The translations under genes were made by a program, and so were the position numbers. From positions 1-27,370 of the forward strand of contig CAZMAF010000020.1 in assembly GCA_964564225.1 (NCBI GenBank): DNA of 27,370 nt, in the 5' to 3' direction. Positions 15,277 to 23,443 of this stretch are shown in pieces; the stretch's first letter is position 1; each line of letters opens with the position of its first letter. Below the pieces are notes generated by a model. The model searched no databases. It had not been told where the DNA came from and saw only the letters and a program-made list of their open reading frames with translations. The DNA comes from RGIG1993 sp964564225. Its GTDB lineage: Bacteria; Bacillota; Clostridia; Oscillospirales; CAG-272.

Positions 15277-16425
15277 ATGATCTATCTTGACAATTCCGCA
15301 ACCACGCCGCTTTTGCCGTCCGTCAAGGAGGCGATGATCGCGGCGATGGATACGTTCGGCAATCCTTCCTCGCTGCATTCGGCGGGACTTGATGCCGAAA
15401 AGCTCGTCCGTCTTGCGCGCGAGCGAATTTACCGTGCGCTTGCCATCAAAAATCCCGACGGCTATCGCGTGATCTTTACGGCGAGCGGCTCGGAGGCAAA
15501 CAATCAGATACTGTTTGGTGTTGCAAGCGCGAAGAAGTATCGCTTTATCCCTCGGATTGTTACAACCGACAGCGAGCATCCATCAATTTCAGAGCCGCTT
15601 GCGGTACTTGAGGCGCGCGGCATTGAGGTCGTGCGGCTTTCAACGAAAAACGGTGCGATTGATCTTGACGAGCTTCGCGCCGCCATTACGAAAAATACCG
15701 TTCTTCTCTCGATTATGACGGTTAACAACGAAACGGGAGCGAAATACGATCTGAAATCGGCGTTTTCGCTTGCCAAGCGTTTAAATCCTGCGATCATTAC
15801 CCACACCGACTGCGTGCAGGGCTTTCTGAAGGTGCCGTTTTCCCCGGAGCTTATCAGTTGCGACGCGCTTTCGATTTCGGCGCATAAGATTGGCGGACCG
15901 AAGGGCGTTGGCGCGCTTGTGCTTGTAAAGCCGCTCATTACGTCAAAAAAGGTTGCGCCGCTTATTTACGGCGGCGGACAGGAGTCGGGACTTCGTTCGG
16001 GTACGGAAAATACGCTCGGTATCGTCGGTTTCGGTGTTGCGGCTGAAGCGGGCGCAGAGTCGCTTTCGGCATTTACCGGACACGCTTTACAGTTACGCGA
16101 GATCTTTGCGGGGGCAATTCCCGAAGGAGCGCGCATTAACGAGCCGGTTGCCTATGCTCCCCATATTATCAGTCTGACACTCCCGCGTCTTCGTTCCGAA
16201 ACGGTTTTACATTTCCTTTCGGCAAAGGGAATTTTCGTGTCATCGGGTTCGGCTTGCGCTTCCAATAAAAAGGGCGCAAATTACGTTTTGCCCGCTTTTG
16301 GACTTTCTGACGATGAGGCAGACACGACCTTGCGCATCAGTTTTTCCCGCGATACGACCGCCGCCGATCTGCTTGCCTGTGCAAATGCGATTGGCGAGGC
16401 AATGGAAACGCTTGTGAAAAAGTAG
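15277..16425 (+). CDS. Cysteine desulfurase, NifS/IscS family
   Basis: PLP enzyme that removes sulfur from cysteine as a protein persulfide for Fe-S clusters or tRNA thiolation. The 382-residue protein begins MIYLDNSATTPL, the standard family start, so 15277 is preferred over a TTG 27 bases upstream. The PLP lysine is K204 in SAHKIGGPKG. The persulfide cysteine is C327 in SSGSACASN. Other cofactor contacts are NNETGA (150-155) and HTDCVQ (176-181), plus the GGGQESGLRSGTEN block. No iscU, scaffold or thiI gene lies next to it here, so the downstream pathway is open. A very strong terminator follows. Confidence 0.95.
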   Translation: MIYLDNSATTPLLPSVKEAMIAAMDTFGNPSSLHSAGLDAEKLVRLARERIYRALAIKNPDGYRVIFTASGSEANNQILFGVASAKKYRFIPRIVTTDSEHPSISEPLAVLEARGIEVVRLSTKNGAIDLDELRAAITKNTVLLSIMTVNNETGAKYDLKSAFSLAKRLNPAIITHTDCVQGFLKVPFSPELISCDALSISAHKIGGPKGVGALVLVKPLITSKKVAPLIYGGGQESGLRSGTENTLGIVGFGVAAEAGAESLSAFTGHALQLREIFAGAIPEGARINEPVAYAPHIISLTLPRLRSETVLHFLSAKGIFVSSGSACASNKKGANYVLPAFGLSDDEADTTLRISFSRDTTAADLLACANAIGEAMETLVKK

Positions 16426-16440
16426 AATATTTATCATAAT

Positions 16441-16478
16441 GAAACAGCCGCAGTTCACAAACTGCGGCTGTTTCTTTT
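16441..16478 (+). terminator. Strong intrinsic terminator after the cysteine desulfurase gene
   Basis: GAAACAGCCGCAGTT (16441-16455) pairs perfectly over 15 bases with AACTGCGGCTGTTTC (16460-16474) around a four-base loop, followed by TTTT. Confidence 0.93.
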
Positions 16479-16518
16479 GGAGTTATGGGAAATTTTAAAA
16501 CGGTATAAATAGCAAAAT

Positions 16519-16580
16519 GCTTCTTTTGTAAACTCTTTCGGAAATTGTTAGAGCTTACAAAAGAAGCGGTTTTTTATTTT
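16519..16580. terminator. Second long hairpin between convergent genes
   Basis: GCTTCTTTTGTAAACTCT (16519-16536) pairs with AGAGCTTACAAAAGAAGC (16550-16567) with one mismatch, then GGTTTTTTATTTT on the plus strand. On the minus strand the tail is ATTTTGC, a weaker stop for the glycosidase gene. It probably serves as the minus-strand 3' end and as a second plus-strand barrier. Confidence 0.7.
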
Positions 16581-16623
16581 ATGAAAGAATTATTGTAGAA
16601 AGTTTTCGATCAGAAAAGGAAAG

Positions 16624-18129
16624 TTACTCAAACCAATTAAATTCTACAATTTCGCCGTCGATCGACCATTTTTCGGGGGTGGCATTGTAGGTAAAATCAA
16701 GCGGGATCGCGACGTTTTCCTGCTTCGAGGCGATCTTGTACATTTCCTTCATAAACGCCATTTGTTCTTCGTCAAATGCGCCGTTCGGGGCGGAAATAAA
16801 GAGAGGTGTGCCGCTCTTGGCAAGAAGCTCTACCCATTGCTTGTTGAGCGAAAAGGGAATTTTGCCTGTGACAAAGCCGGCGCAGTCGGCATCGACCATA
16901 TAGAAGGCGTTATTCTGGCAAAGGCGGAAGGCGAGGGTATTGACACCCATTTTGCGTGTACGGTTCCAATCCCTGCCGTCGGTATCGTCGCCCGTGCGGT
17001 TGATATGGCAAAGTCCTGCTGTCAGGTGTGATATGCAGTTACATCCGAGAATATATGCCTTTCCGTCAGTCGCATCCAGCAAAGTTTTGAGAAAATTCTT
17101 GTAAATTTCAGCCGAGGTTTTGGTGGTATCATGGAATTTCCACTTGCCGTTGGTGAAAAAGAGCGTTCTTCTGAAGCCCCAATCGCCGAAAATATCGACT
17201 GCCGAGAAGTCGTGCTTGATGAGCTGATAGCCCCAGCCGACGATTTTTTTGATGAGCTTCGTGAGATGTTCAAGGACTTCGGGGTGCGAGGGGTCGAGGA
17301 AGGGCTTGTGTTCCTCGCCAAAACGCCATTCTTCGGGAATATCGGTTGAGTGATCGCGTAAAGGACGGATCCAGATACCGGGACGAACACCGATTTTCTG
17401 GAATTCGTCAGCGACTTTCTTCATATCGCCGTATTTTTCGTTGGCTTCCCACGGTCCCTGACAGGGCAACAGTTGCCAGCCGTCGTCGATAACCATAAAG
17501 GGCGGATTGTCGAGTCCTGCGGCAAGCTCTGCCTGCAATCTGGCATCCGATACGATCTCTTCGTAGGAGCTTGCGCCGTAAGCATAGTACCAATTGTTGC
17601 CGCCATAGACTTTTTCTTTGGGAAGCAGAGGATTGGGCGACATTTTTTTGCAGAAATCGCAGAGCGCGGCAAAGGGCTCGTCGTTATATTCGCAGCTCAT
17701 AAAAGCGGCAACCTCAAGCTCTCTGCCCGAAAGCTCCGTACCGACCGTACCCGAGCGCAGGTCGCAATGCGCGGTAACACCTTCGGCATCGACCGTAAAG
17801 CAAACAAAAGCGTTTGGCTGAACGCCGACACCTACGCAGTCAGTTCCGTTTTTGTGGCGGAGCGCGAAATACCAGGGATGCGCGATGTCGGCGGAAAGTC
17901 CTACGAAGCCAAGATTGCCGTAGCTTCTTTCCCAATCGTCGCCAAGCACGGAAACCTCCTCATGAATGGGCGTGTTCCAGCGAAGCGTAAGAAATTTTAC
18001 GTGCGATTCTTTTGCCGTGATGAACACGCGGAGAACGGAGTCGCTAAGTTCGTAGCGAAGCTTGGCATCGTGTTCGGTTTCTTCACAAATGATGTGAGCT
18101 TTTTCCGGTTGTCTTAAGATGGATAGCAT
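16624..18129 (-). CDS. GH36-like alpha-galactosidase family glycoside hydrolase
   Basis: A 501-residue protein with the (beta/alpha)8 signatures of clan GH-D. After a beta-rich N-terminal half come NNWYYAYG (178-185) and MVIDDGWQ (212-219), the usual barrel start. The K-x-D nucleophile motif is K305-H306-D307 (LIKHDFSAVD). The likely acid/base is in TGDDTDG at D381, matching the S/G-D-D-T-D block of GH36. There is no signal peptide, implying intracellular hydrolysis of imported alpha-galactosides, though substrate cannot be read. The start at 18129 (MLSILRQPEK) has an AGAAAGGA site; an upstream ATG at 18165 lies in the preceding gene. It is the last gene of a minus-strand group, 32 bases after the CPBP gene. 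Confidence 0.82.
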   Translation of the reverse strand: MLSILRQPEKAHIICEETEHDAKLRYELSDSVLRVFITAKESHVKFLTLRWNTPIHEEVSVLGDDWERSYGNLGFVGLSADIAHPWYFALRHKNGTDCVGVGVQPNAFVCFTVDAEGVTAHCDLRSGTVGTELSGRELEVAAFMSCEYNDEPFAALCDFCKKMSPNPLLPKEKVYGGNNWYYAYGASSYEEIVSDARLQAELAAGLDNPPFMVIDDGWQLLPCQGPWEANEKYGDMKKVADEFQKIGVRPGIWIRPLRDHSTDIPEEWRFGEEHKPFLDPSHPEVLEHLTKLIKKIVGWGYQLIKHDFSAVDIFGDWGFRRTLFFTNGKWKFHDTTKTSAEIYKNFLKTLLDATDGKAYILGCNCISHLTAGLCHINRTGDDTDGRDWNRTRKMGVNTLAFRLCQNNAFYMVDADCAGFVTGKIPFSLNKQWVELLAKSGTPLFISAPNGAFDEEQMAFMKEMYKIASKQENVAIPLDFTYNATPEKWSIDGEIVEFNWFE

Positions 18130-18161
18130 AGTTGGATTCCTTTCTGTTAATGAAATTGGTA

Positions 18162-19085
18162 TCATATAAATATTTTTATAATCATAAAGACAAGAGAAAA
18201 CGTTATTGTTGCGAGAAAGAGCGGATTTTTAAAGAAACAGGCGGTTTTTCTGAACCCTTCTTTGAGTGGCTCGCGACAGTCGTTTGCCCGCTCGGGATCG
18301 AGCGAGAGCTTAAGATAATATCCCGCGAGCGCTTTGAGAAAGAGATAGAGCGAGAGAAAAAGCAAAACGACCGATATAAAGATGGCAAACAGCACGCCGA
18401 GGGGCTGTGTCAGAAGCCGCCAGAGCGTCGGCATAATATAAATAGATAGAATATTGACGAAAAAGCGCACTGCGATCGGTGCGATAAGGCTTTCGGTCAG
18501 GCGCAGGATATAGGAAAGTAATAGTCCTGAAATGAAATAAAAGGGGAGTGCCGACAGATCGAAATAGGAAAACGCGAAGGCGACAGAGGAAAAGAGCGTT
18601 GCCGCCATGAGAGAATGGGTACGGCACTCAGCATAGAGAATGCCGCGGAAGAAAAACTCCTCGGAAAGCGCGGGAATAAGTCCGTAGGCAATAAGCGCGT
18701 AGAGAAAATTGTCGGAAAGAGAAATTTCTGACAGAATGTATGGACCAAGTGAGGTATAGCTTTCTTTACCGATGCCGATAAAGTAGAAGACGGTACCGAT
18801 CGAGAGTCCAAAGGATAAAATCAGAAGTACGCTTGAAAAAAGCAGAAAAAACGATCCTTTCGGAAGTTTTTTCAAAGGGAGTTTTTTTAATAGCGCGTCC
18901 TGATTCAGCTTAACGTACAAAAAAGAAGGGAGCGCGAAGACGAAAAGCTCAAGCACTGTCAGCGTGAGAAAAAGTTTGGCGGTGGTATCGACGGCGGTTA
19001 TCGGCACAAGATCGGTCAATAACAAAAGCAGATATACGCCGAACAGAAAGAGCGAAAGGAGCGAGATGCGTTTATTTACCTTCAA
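18162..19085 (-). CDS. CPBP-family intramembrane protein with substituted histidines
   Basis: A 307-residue multi-pass membrane protein of the CPBP (CAAX protease / bacteriocin-processing, Abi) family. The glutamate motif EExxxR is intact as SEEFFFRG (about residues 141-148). The two histidines that normally complete the active site are replaced. The FxxxH position reads FAFSY (Tyr), and the HxxxN position reads RFFVN (Arg); both were checked at codon level. It may be a non-catalytic member. The start is a TTG inside the end of the cyclo-ligase gene, with AAGGGAG nine bases before it and a 14-base overlap, so the two genes are coupled. The last ~60 residues form a charged loop and a final membrane segment. 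Confidence 0.85.
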   Translation of the reverse strand: MKVNKRISLLSLFLFGVYLLLLLTDLVPITAVDTTAKLFLTLTVLELFVFALPSFLYVKLNQDALLKKLPLKKLPKGSFFLLFSSVLLILSFGLSIGTVFYFIGIGKESYTSLGPYILSEISLSDNFLYALIAYGLIPALSEEFFFRGILYAECRTHSLMAATLFSSVAFAFSYFDLSALPFYFISGLLLSYILRLTESLIAPIAVRFFVNILSIYIMPTLWRLLTQPLGVLFAIFISVVLLFLSLYLFLKALAGYYLKLSLDPERANDCREPLKEGFRKTACFFKNPLFLATITFSLVFMIIKIFI

Positions 19086-19659
19086 TAAGCTTCACTCCCT
19101 TTTCGGTAACGACGTAATCAACTGCCATATCAAATCTGCCGCGCGGCAAGGGAGAGTTTTTCAAAAAGATGCGGTAGCAAAGACCTGCCTTCACACCGAC
19201 GAAGCGGTTGACGTAACGGTCGTAAAAACCGCGTCCGTAGCCGAGTCGGTAGCCGAATTTATCGTAGGCAAGCGCGGGAATCAGCATAATGGCGGGTCTG
19301 GTTTCGGTGAATTCGTATTTTTCGCAGGTGTTTTTCGGTTCGTGAATGCCGAATGTGCCTACTGTTACGTCCTCGAGCGAGGTGATATAGTAAAAATCCA
19401 TCAGATTGTCCTCGCGGCAACGGGGGAGAGCCACCTGTTTTCCAAGAGCGAGCGCTTCTTTGATGAGCGGAAGAACGTTGATTTCTTCTTCAAGCGGATA
19501 GTAAGCGAGTAAGATCTCGGAAAAACGGAAGGAGGCAAGGGATAAAAACTGTTTGCAGATCGCCTGATCGAGCGAGTCTTTTTGTTCTTTGGATAGCGTT
19601 TCGCGCGCGGCGCGTACATCGGCGCGCAGGCGGTTTTTCAGATCGCGTATATTACTCAT
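19072..19659 (-). CDS. 5-formyltetrahydrofolate cyclo-ligase
   Basis: Converts 5-formyl-THF to 5,10-methenyl-THF with ATP (YgfA/YqgN type), salvaging the inactive folate store. The 195-residue protein begins MSNIRDLKNRLRADVRAARETL. It has YYPLEEEINVLPLI near residue 54 and the hallmark GYRLGYGRGFYDRY, a variant of the usual GxGGGYYDR loop. The open frame continues upstream through repeats to 19896, but those residues are low-complexity translation of the repeat; ATG 19659 gives the normal family N-terminus. The upstream ribosome binding site is weak (AAAAGG at long spacing). The CPBP gene begins within its 3' end. Confidence 0.93.
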   Translation of the reverse strand: MSNIRDLKNRLRADVRAARETLSKEQKDSLDQAICKQFLSLASFRFSEILLAYYPLEEEINVLPLIKEALALGKQVALPRCREDNLMDFYYITSLEDVTVGTFGIHEPKNTCEKYEFTETRPAIMLIPALAYDKFGYRLGYGRGFYDRYVNRFVGVKAGLCYRIFLKNSPLPRGRFDMAVDYVVTEKGVKLIEGK

Positions 19660-19713
19660 AGTATTCCGTCGCCTTTTCAAGACATCCTTTCTTGTGTTTT
19701 TGAAGAAACCTTT

Positions 19714-19803
19714 TTTGCGGGAGCTTCTTGTGGGAGCTTTTTGGAAAAAAGCCCCCACACCCCCAAAAACTTTCGGACTTATTGTATTTGTAAAATTATT
19801 TCT
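19714..19803 (-). repeat. Intergenic hairpin repeat, copy B (90-bp direct repeat unit)
   Basis: Identical over 90 bases to 19844-19933. Inside it GCTTTTT (19736-19742) pairs with AAAAAGC (19746-19752), extended by GGG/CCC across a bulged A. On the minus strand it reads GTTTTTGGGGGTGTGGGGGC before the hairpin, the same pattern as the copies at 6.7 and 24.4 kb. It lies in the leader region of the cyclo-ligase gene. Confidence 0.92.
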
Positions 19804-19843
19804 GCTCTGTTTTGAGGTTTTTGAAAAGGTTTGTGAAAAGCTG

Positions 19844-19933
19844 TTTGCGGGAGCTTCTTGTGGGAGCTTTTTGGAAAAAAGCCCCCACACCCCCAAAAAC
19901 TTTCGGACTTATTGTATTTGTAAAATTATTTCT
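19844..19933 (-). repeat. Intergenic hairpin repeat, copy C (90-bp direct repeat unit)
   Basis: Second perfect copy, 130 bases from copy B. The 40-base spacer contains GAGGTTTTTGAAAAGG, and a diverged version of the same tail follows copy C (AAGGTTTTTGAAAGAG), so the true repeat unit is about 130 bases with a variable tail. Together the two copies fill most of the 354-base gap between the DJ-1 and cyclo-ligase genes. Confidence 0.92.
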
Positions 19934-19973
19934 ACCCCGTCCCGAAGGTTTTTGAAAGAGTTTTCAAAATAAC

Positions 19974-19993
19974 TCAAAAGCCCGACAATCGGG
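19974..19993 (-). terminator. Possible weak terminator after the DJ-1 gene
   Basis: On the minus strand CCCGA and TCGGG pair around a three-base loop (19981-19993), followed by CTTTTGAGTTATTTT. The stem is short and the T tract interrupted. It is the only terminator-like element between the DJ-1 stop and the repeats. Confidence 0.4.
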
Positions 19994-20013
19994 TTGGCGT
20001 GATAAATTTGTTT

Positions 20014-20556
20014 TTATTCCGCCATGATCTGCGAGGCAACGGTATTTTTCTTGTCTTCGCCGTATAGCAGGGAAACGAGAGCAAGGGAAAATTTCAAGGA
20101 AACGCCCATACCTTTTCCCGTGACGATTCTGCCGTCCGAAACGACACTGCAATTTTTTACGTTGGCGCCGTTAAGACGGTTTTCAAAGCCGGGATAGCAG
20201 GTTGCCGCTTTGCCCTTTAAAATGTCAAGTTTGCCGAGAATATAGGGCGCGGCGCAGATCGCCGCGATGGGTTTTTTCGCCTCGTTGGCGGCGAGGAGCA
20301 GCTTGCAAAGAGCGTCACAGCCGAAAAGATTGTCAGCGCCCGGAAGCCCGCCGGGAAGAATGAGCATTTCCAAGTCTTCAGGTTTAATATCGGAAAGCGT
20401 TAAGTCGCAGGTGACCGTTACGCCGTGCGTTGAGGTTGCCGCAAGAGAATCGGTAATTGAAACCAGCTTTACGTCAGCGCCCGCGCGTTTTAAAATATCG
20501 CATGGGGTGAGTGCTTCGATCATTTCAAAGCCGTTTGCAAGAAAAATTGCGATCAT
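20014..20556 (-). CDS. DJ-1/PfpI family protein
   Basis: A 180-residue flavodoxin-like protein of the DJ-1/ThiJ/PfpI superfamily, closest in pattern to the DJ-1/YajL branch. The nucleophile-elbow cysteine is C101 in AAICAAPYILG. The partner glutamate is E14 in GFEMIEALTP. Other blocks are MLILPGGLPGADNL and the C-terminal VTGKGMGVSLKFSLALVSLL. Members act as glyoxalases, protein/nucleotide deglycases or stress chaperones; which applies here is not visible. The start at 20556 (MIAIFLANGF) is chosen because AAAGG lies ten bases upstream; an in-frame TTG 18 bases earlier would bury that site. It is 38 bases after ftsK and probably on the same transcript. Confidence 0.9.
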   Translation of the reverse strand: MIAIFLANGFEMIEALTPCDILKRAGADVKLVSITDSLAATSTHGVTVTCDLTLSDIKPEDLEMLILPGGLPGADNLFGCDALCKLLLAANEAKKPIAAICAAPYILGKLDILKGKAATCYPGFENRLNGANVKNCSVVSDGRIVTGKGMGVSLKFSLALVSLLYGEDKKNTVASQIMAE

Positions 20557-20594
20557 AGTCCTAAAACCTTTCAAAAGCGTTGAAATTTGCGGTA

Positions 20595-23420
20595 TTATTG
20601 AGGATTGTCCTGCCGCATCATCATTTCCTGATATTCCTGACGGGAGATCAGGCAGTTGCGCGGCTTCTGACCGTCGGGTGCGCCTACGATGCCCATTGCT
20701 TCCATGCTGTCTATGATCTTGGCGGCGCGACCGTAGCCGAGCGATAGCTTACGCTGTAAAAGCGAGGTGGAAATTTTACCCATATCGACAGCAAGCTCGA
20801 CAGCTTCGTAGAACTTGGGATCAAGGTCATCGTCGGCGTCAATCTCGTCTGCGGCAACCTTTTTCTTTTGCTGACCGCAACGCTCTGCTTCGATTTCGAC
20901 CTGATTCAGGAAGGAATCGTCGTACTGAACGTCCTTCGACTGATTTTTAATGAAGTCGGTGACAGCTTCAACTTCCTTGTCATCGACGAAAGCGCCTTGT
21001 ACACGTATGGGCTTCATCGCGCCGACGGGGGCAAAGAGCATATCGCCGCGGCCGATCAGTTTTTCAGCGCCCGCGACGTCAATAATGGTACGCGAGTCGA
21101 TGTTTGAAGCAACTGTAAAGGCAATACGCGAGGGGACGTTGGCTTTGATCAGACCTGTGATGACGTCAACCGAGGGACGCTGGGTGCAGATAACGAGGTG
21201 GATACCTGCGGCTCTCGCCTTTTGTGCGATACGGCAGATCGAGTCTTCAACGTCGTCCTTGGCGGTCATCATAAGGTCGGCAAGCTCGTCAATAATAATA
21301 ACGATCGAGGGGAGCTGTTCTTTGGTGGGGTCGTTTTCGATGAGCTTGTTATAGCCCTTGATATTACGTGCGCCAACCGATTCGATCAGTTCAAAGCGGC
21401 GTTCCATTTCGTTAACGGCGGTAGCAAGTGCGCCTGCCGCCTTCTTGGGATTGTTGACGACGGGAATGAGAAGGTGCGGGAGCTTGTTGTACATATTCAG
21501 CTCGACCTTTTTGGGGTCGACGAGAATGAGCTTCAATTCATCGGGTGTTGCCTTATAAAGAAGTGACATAATGATGCTGTTGACACCGACCGATTTACCC
21601 ATACCGGTTGCGCCTGCGATGAGCAGGTGGGGCATTTTGGAAATGTCCATCAGGATGGGTGCGCCGGAAACGTCCATGCCTACGCAGGCGGTCAGCTTGC
21701 TTTTGGCATTCCGGAAGGCTTCGGATTCAATGAGGTCGCGCAGATAGACGGTAGCAGCTTCTTTGTTCGGCACTTCGACACCGACGGCGGCTTTGCCGGG
21801 AATGGGTGCTTCGATACGTACGCCGGAGGTTTCAAGATTCAGGGCAATATCGTCAACGAGGTTGGCGATAGCGCGCACGCGCACACCGCTTTTGGGAGCA
21901 AGCTCATAGCGTGTGACGGTAGGGCCGCAGGCAATGTTGACGATCTCGGTATCGACACGGAAGCTCTTTAAAACGTCCACAAGCTTCTGACCGTTGCGAA
22001 GAAGATCCTCGCGGTTATCGACTCGCTCGGTCGTGTCGCCCTTGGCAAGCAATTCAACGGGCGGGAAGGTGTAGCTTGGTTTGGGTTTAACGTACGGTGT
22101 TTCGTCACCGATTACGGTCGGGTTGTTTTCATTTTCTTCGTCATCTTCGTCATCTTCGTCAAGCAGGTCGTCAAGTTCGTTAAGCGCTTTATTATTGAAC
22201 ATTACGGATCCATCAAGGAAAATATCGCTTGTAGCTTGTATTTTTGCTGTATCTTTGGGTGTTTTGGTTAAGAGCGAGAGATCAATGTCGTCCTCGTCTT
22301 CCATGCCGTAGCCGAAATCGGTATCGTTCAATTCATCATCTTCGTTTTCTTCGTCGGGGATGGCATTAAAATCAAAGCGGAGCGCCTCTTTTTCTTTTTC
22401 AATGGCAGTGGGATTGAAGATTGTAATGGGCGGCAGCTTTTTCTTTGCCTCGTCCGTTGCGTCAGACGAGGGAGTTTCTGTCGTTGTAACGGGCGTCGGG
22501 GTTGAGGATGGGGTTGCGCTATTGACGGTAATATTGGTTACGGGTGTTGTATAGGTGGTGACGGTTACGTTGGACGGTGCCGTCGTATCGTGAGCAGGTG
22601 TTTCGTCGCCTGTTTGAATTTTTTTCGCTACGCGGAGAAGCTCGGCTTCTTCTTCCTTTCTTTGTTTTCTGGCGGCAGAGGCTTTGATGAGCTTGTCCAT
22701 AATTTTTTCGGGTGTCAGGCGGAAATAGAACAGCACGAGGGCAACGAGTGTCAATACGAGAATAAGCACCGATACCCAGCCGTGCATCAGCGAGTAGAAG
22801 ATCGAGCCGATAAGACCGCCGATGACACCGCCGCCCACGATATTGCGATCGACATACCAATGTTTAGCAAAGCGGAATGCGTCGATAAAGACGGGTTCTT
22901 CGATATTGCCTGCCATAATCATCAGAACGTGGAATAAAGCGGATAAGACCGTAAGCATGCCGATGGCGATCAGGGAGCGCGAGAGGGCGATGCCCTCGGT
23001 GACGTAACGCTTCCACTCCATGCCGTAGAGCATAAACAGACAGACTGTGAAAAGACCGCCCCAACCGAAAAGACCGTAGAGAAGTGCGGCGTACCCTTCG
23101 ATCAGAGGTCCTGCATCGGTCCAGATGTTCGCGATAAAGAAAACGGTGGTGAGAAAGGCTAAAAACCAGAACAAAATCGAAATAAACTGCGTTTTAAGTC
23201 CGTTCGGATCGGTTGGCGTTCTTTCTTTTGCCGCGCCTCTGTCTGCGGGTTTCTTTTTTGGTGCGGTTTTTTTCTTTTGGTCTGGCTTGGTTTCTGTTGC
23301 GGGCGTTTCAGTTTCGTCTTCGCTATCGTTTTGCTTGGGTTTTGAAATATCAAGGGGCGTGATAAGCTCGCCGTTTTCATCGAGAAGCCCGTTTTCGCCG
23401 AGATAGTCCTGATTGTTCAT
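20595..23420 (-). CDS. ftsK: DNA translocase FtsK/SpoIIIE
   Basis: Membrane-anchored hexameric DNA pump that clears chromosome DNA through the division or sporulation septum. The 941-residue protein has a charged N-terminus (1-75) and hydrophobic membrane segments between about 78 and 235. A ~215-residue linker follows, first Thr/Pro/Ser-rich (270-320) and then very acidic, including a DEDDEDDEEN stretch (421-430). The motor carries Walker A GATGMGKS (603-610) and Walker B IIIDE (708-712). The gamma winged-helix domain that reads orienting sequences is at about 865-930 (GYGRAAKIIDSMEAMGIVG). The ribosome binding site is GAAAGGAG eight bases before the ATG. It starts 23 bases after uppP. FtsK and SpoIIIE cannot be told apart by sequence alone. 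Confidence 0.97.
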   Translation of the reverse strand: MNNQDYLGENGLLDENGELITPLDISKPKQNDSEDETETPATETKPDQKKKTAPKKKPADRGAAKERTPTDPNGLKTQFISILFWFLAFLTTVFFIANIWTDAGPLIEGYAALLYGLFGWGGLFTVCLFMLYGMEWKRYVTEGIALSRSLIAIGMLTVLSALFHVLMIMAGNIEEPVFIDAFRFAKHWYVDRNIVGGGVIGGLIGSIFYSLMHGWVSVLILVLTLVALVLFYFRLTPEKIMDKLIKASAARKQRKEEEAELLRVAKKIQTGDETPAHDTTAPSNVTVTTYTTPVTNITVNSATPSSTPTPVTTTETPSSDATDEAKKKLPPITIFNPTAIEKEKEALRFDFNAIPDEENEDDELNDTDFGYGMEDEDDIDLSLLTKTPKDTAKIQATSDIFLDGSVMFNNKALNELDDLLDEDDEDDEENENNPTVIGDETPYVKPKPSYTFPPVELLAKGDTTERVDNREDLLRNGQKLVDVLKSFRVDTEIVNIACGPTVTRYELAPKSGVRVRAIANLVDDIALNLETSGVRIEAPIPGKAAVGVEVPNKEAATVYLRDLIESEAFRNAKSKLTACVGMDVSGAPILMDISKMPHLLIAGATGMGKSVGVNSIIMSLLYKATPDELKLILVDPKKVELNMYNKLPHLLIPVVNNPKKAAGALATAVNEMERRFELIESVGARNIKGYNKLIENDPTKEQLPSIVIIIDELADLMMTAKDDVEDSICRIAQKARAAGIHLVICTQRPSVDVITGLIKANVPSRIAFTVASNIDSRTIIDVAGAEKLIGRGDMLFAPVGAMKPIRVQGAFVDDKEVEAVTDFIKNQSKDVQYDDSFLNQVEIEAERCGQQKKKVAADEIDADDDLDPKFYEAVELAVDMGKISTSLLQRKLSLGYGRAAKIIDSMEAMGIVGAPDGQKPRNCLISRQEYQEMMMRQDNPQ

Positions 23421-23443
23421 GGTTTAAACTCCTTTCGGGAAGA

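Noticed and set aside
19660..19896. N-terminal extension of the 5-formyl-THF cyclo-ligase
   Set aside because: The frame stays open through the repeats, but the extra residues are duplicated low-complexity sequence and the family starts at ATG 19659.
19714..19933. CRISPR array
   Set aside because: Only two 90-base units, much longer than CRISPR repeats, with no further spacers or cas genes.
20595..23420. FtsK linker as a foreign insertion
   Set aside because: The Thr-rich and acidic stretches are unusual but variable linkers are normal for FtsK/SpoIIIE proteins.
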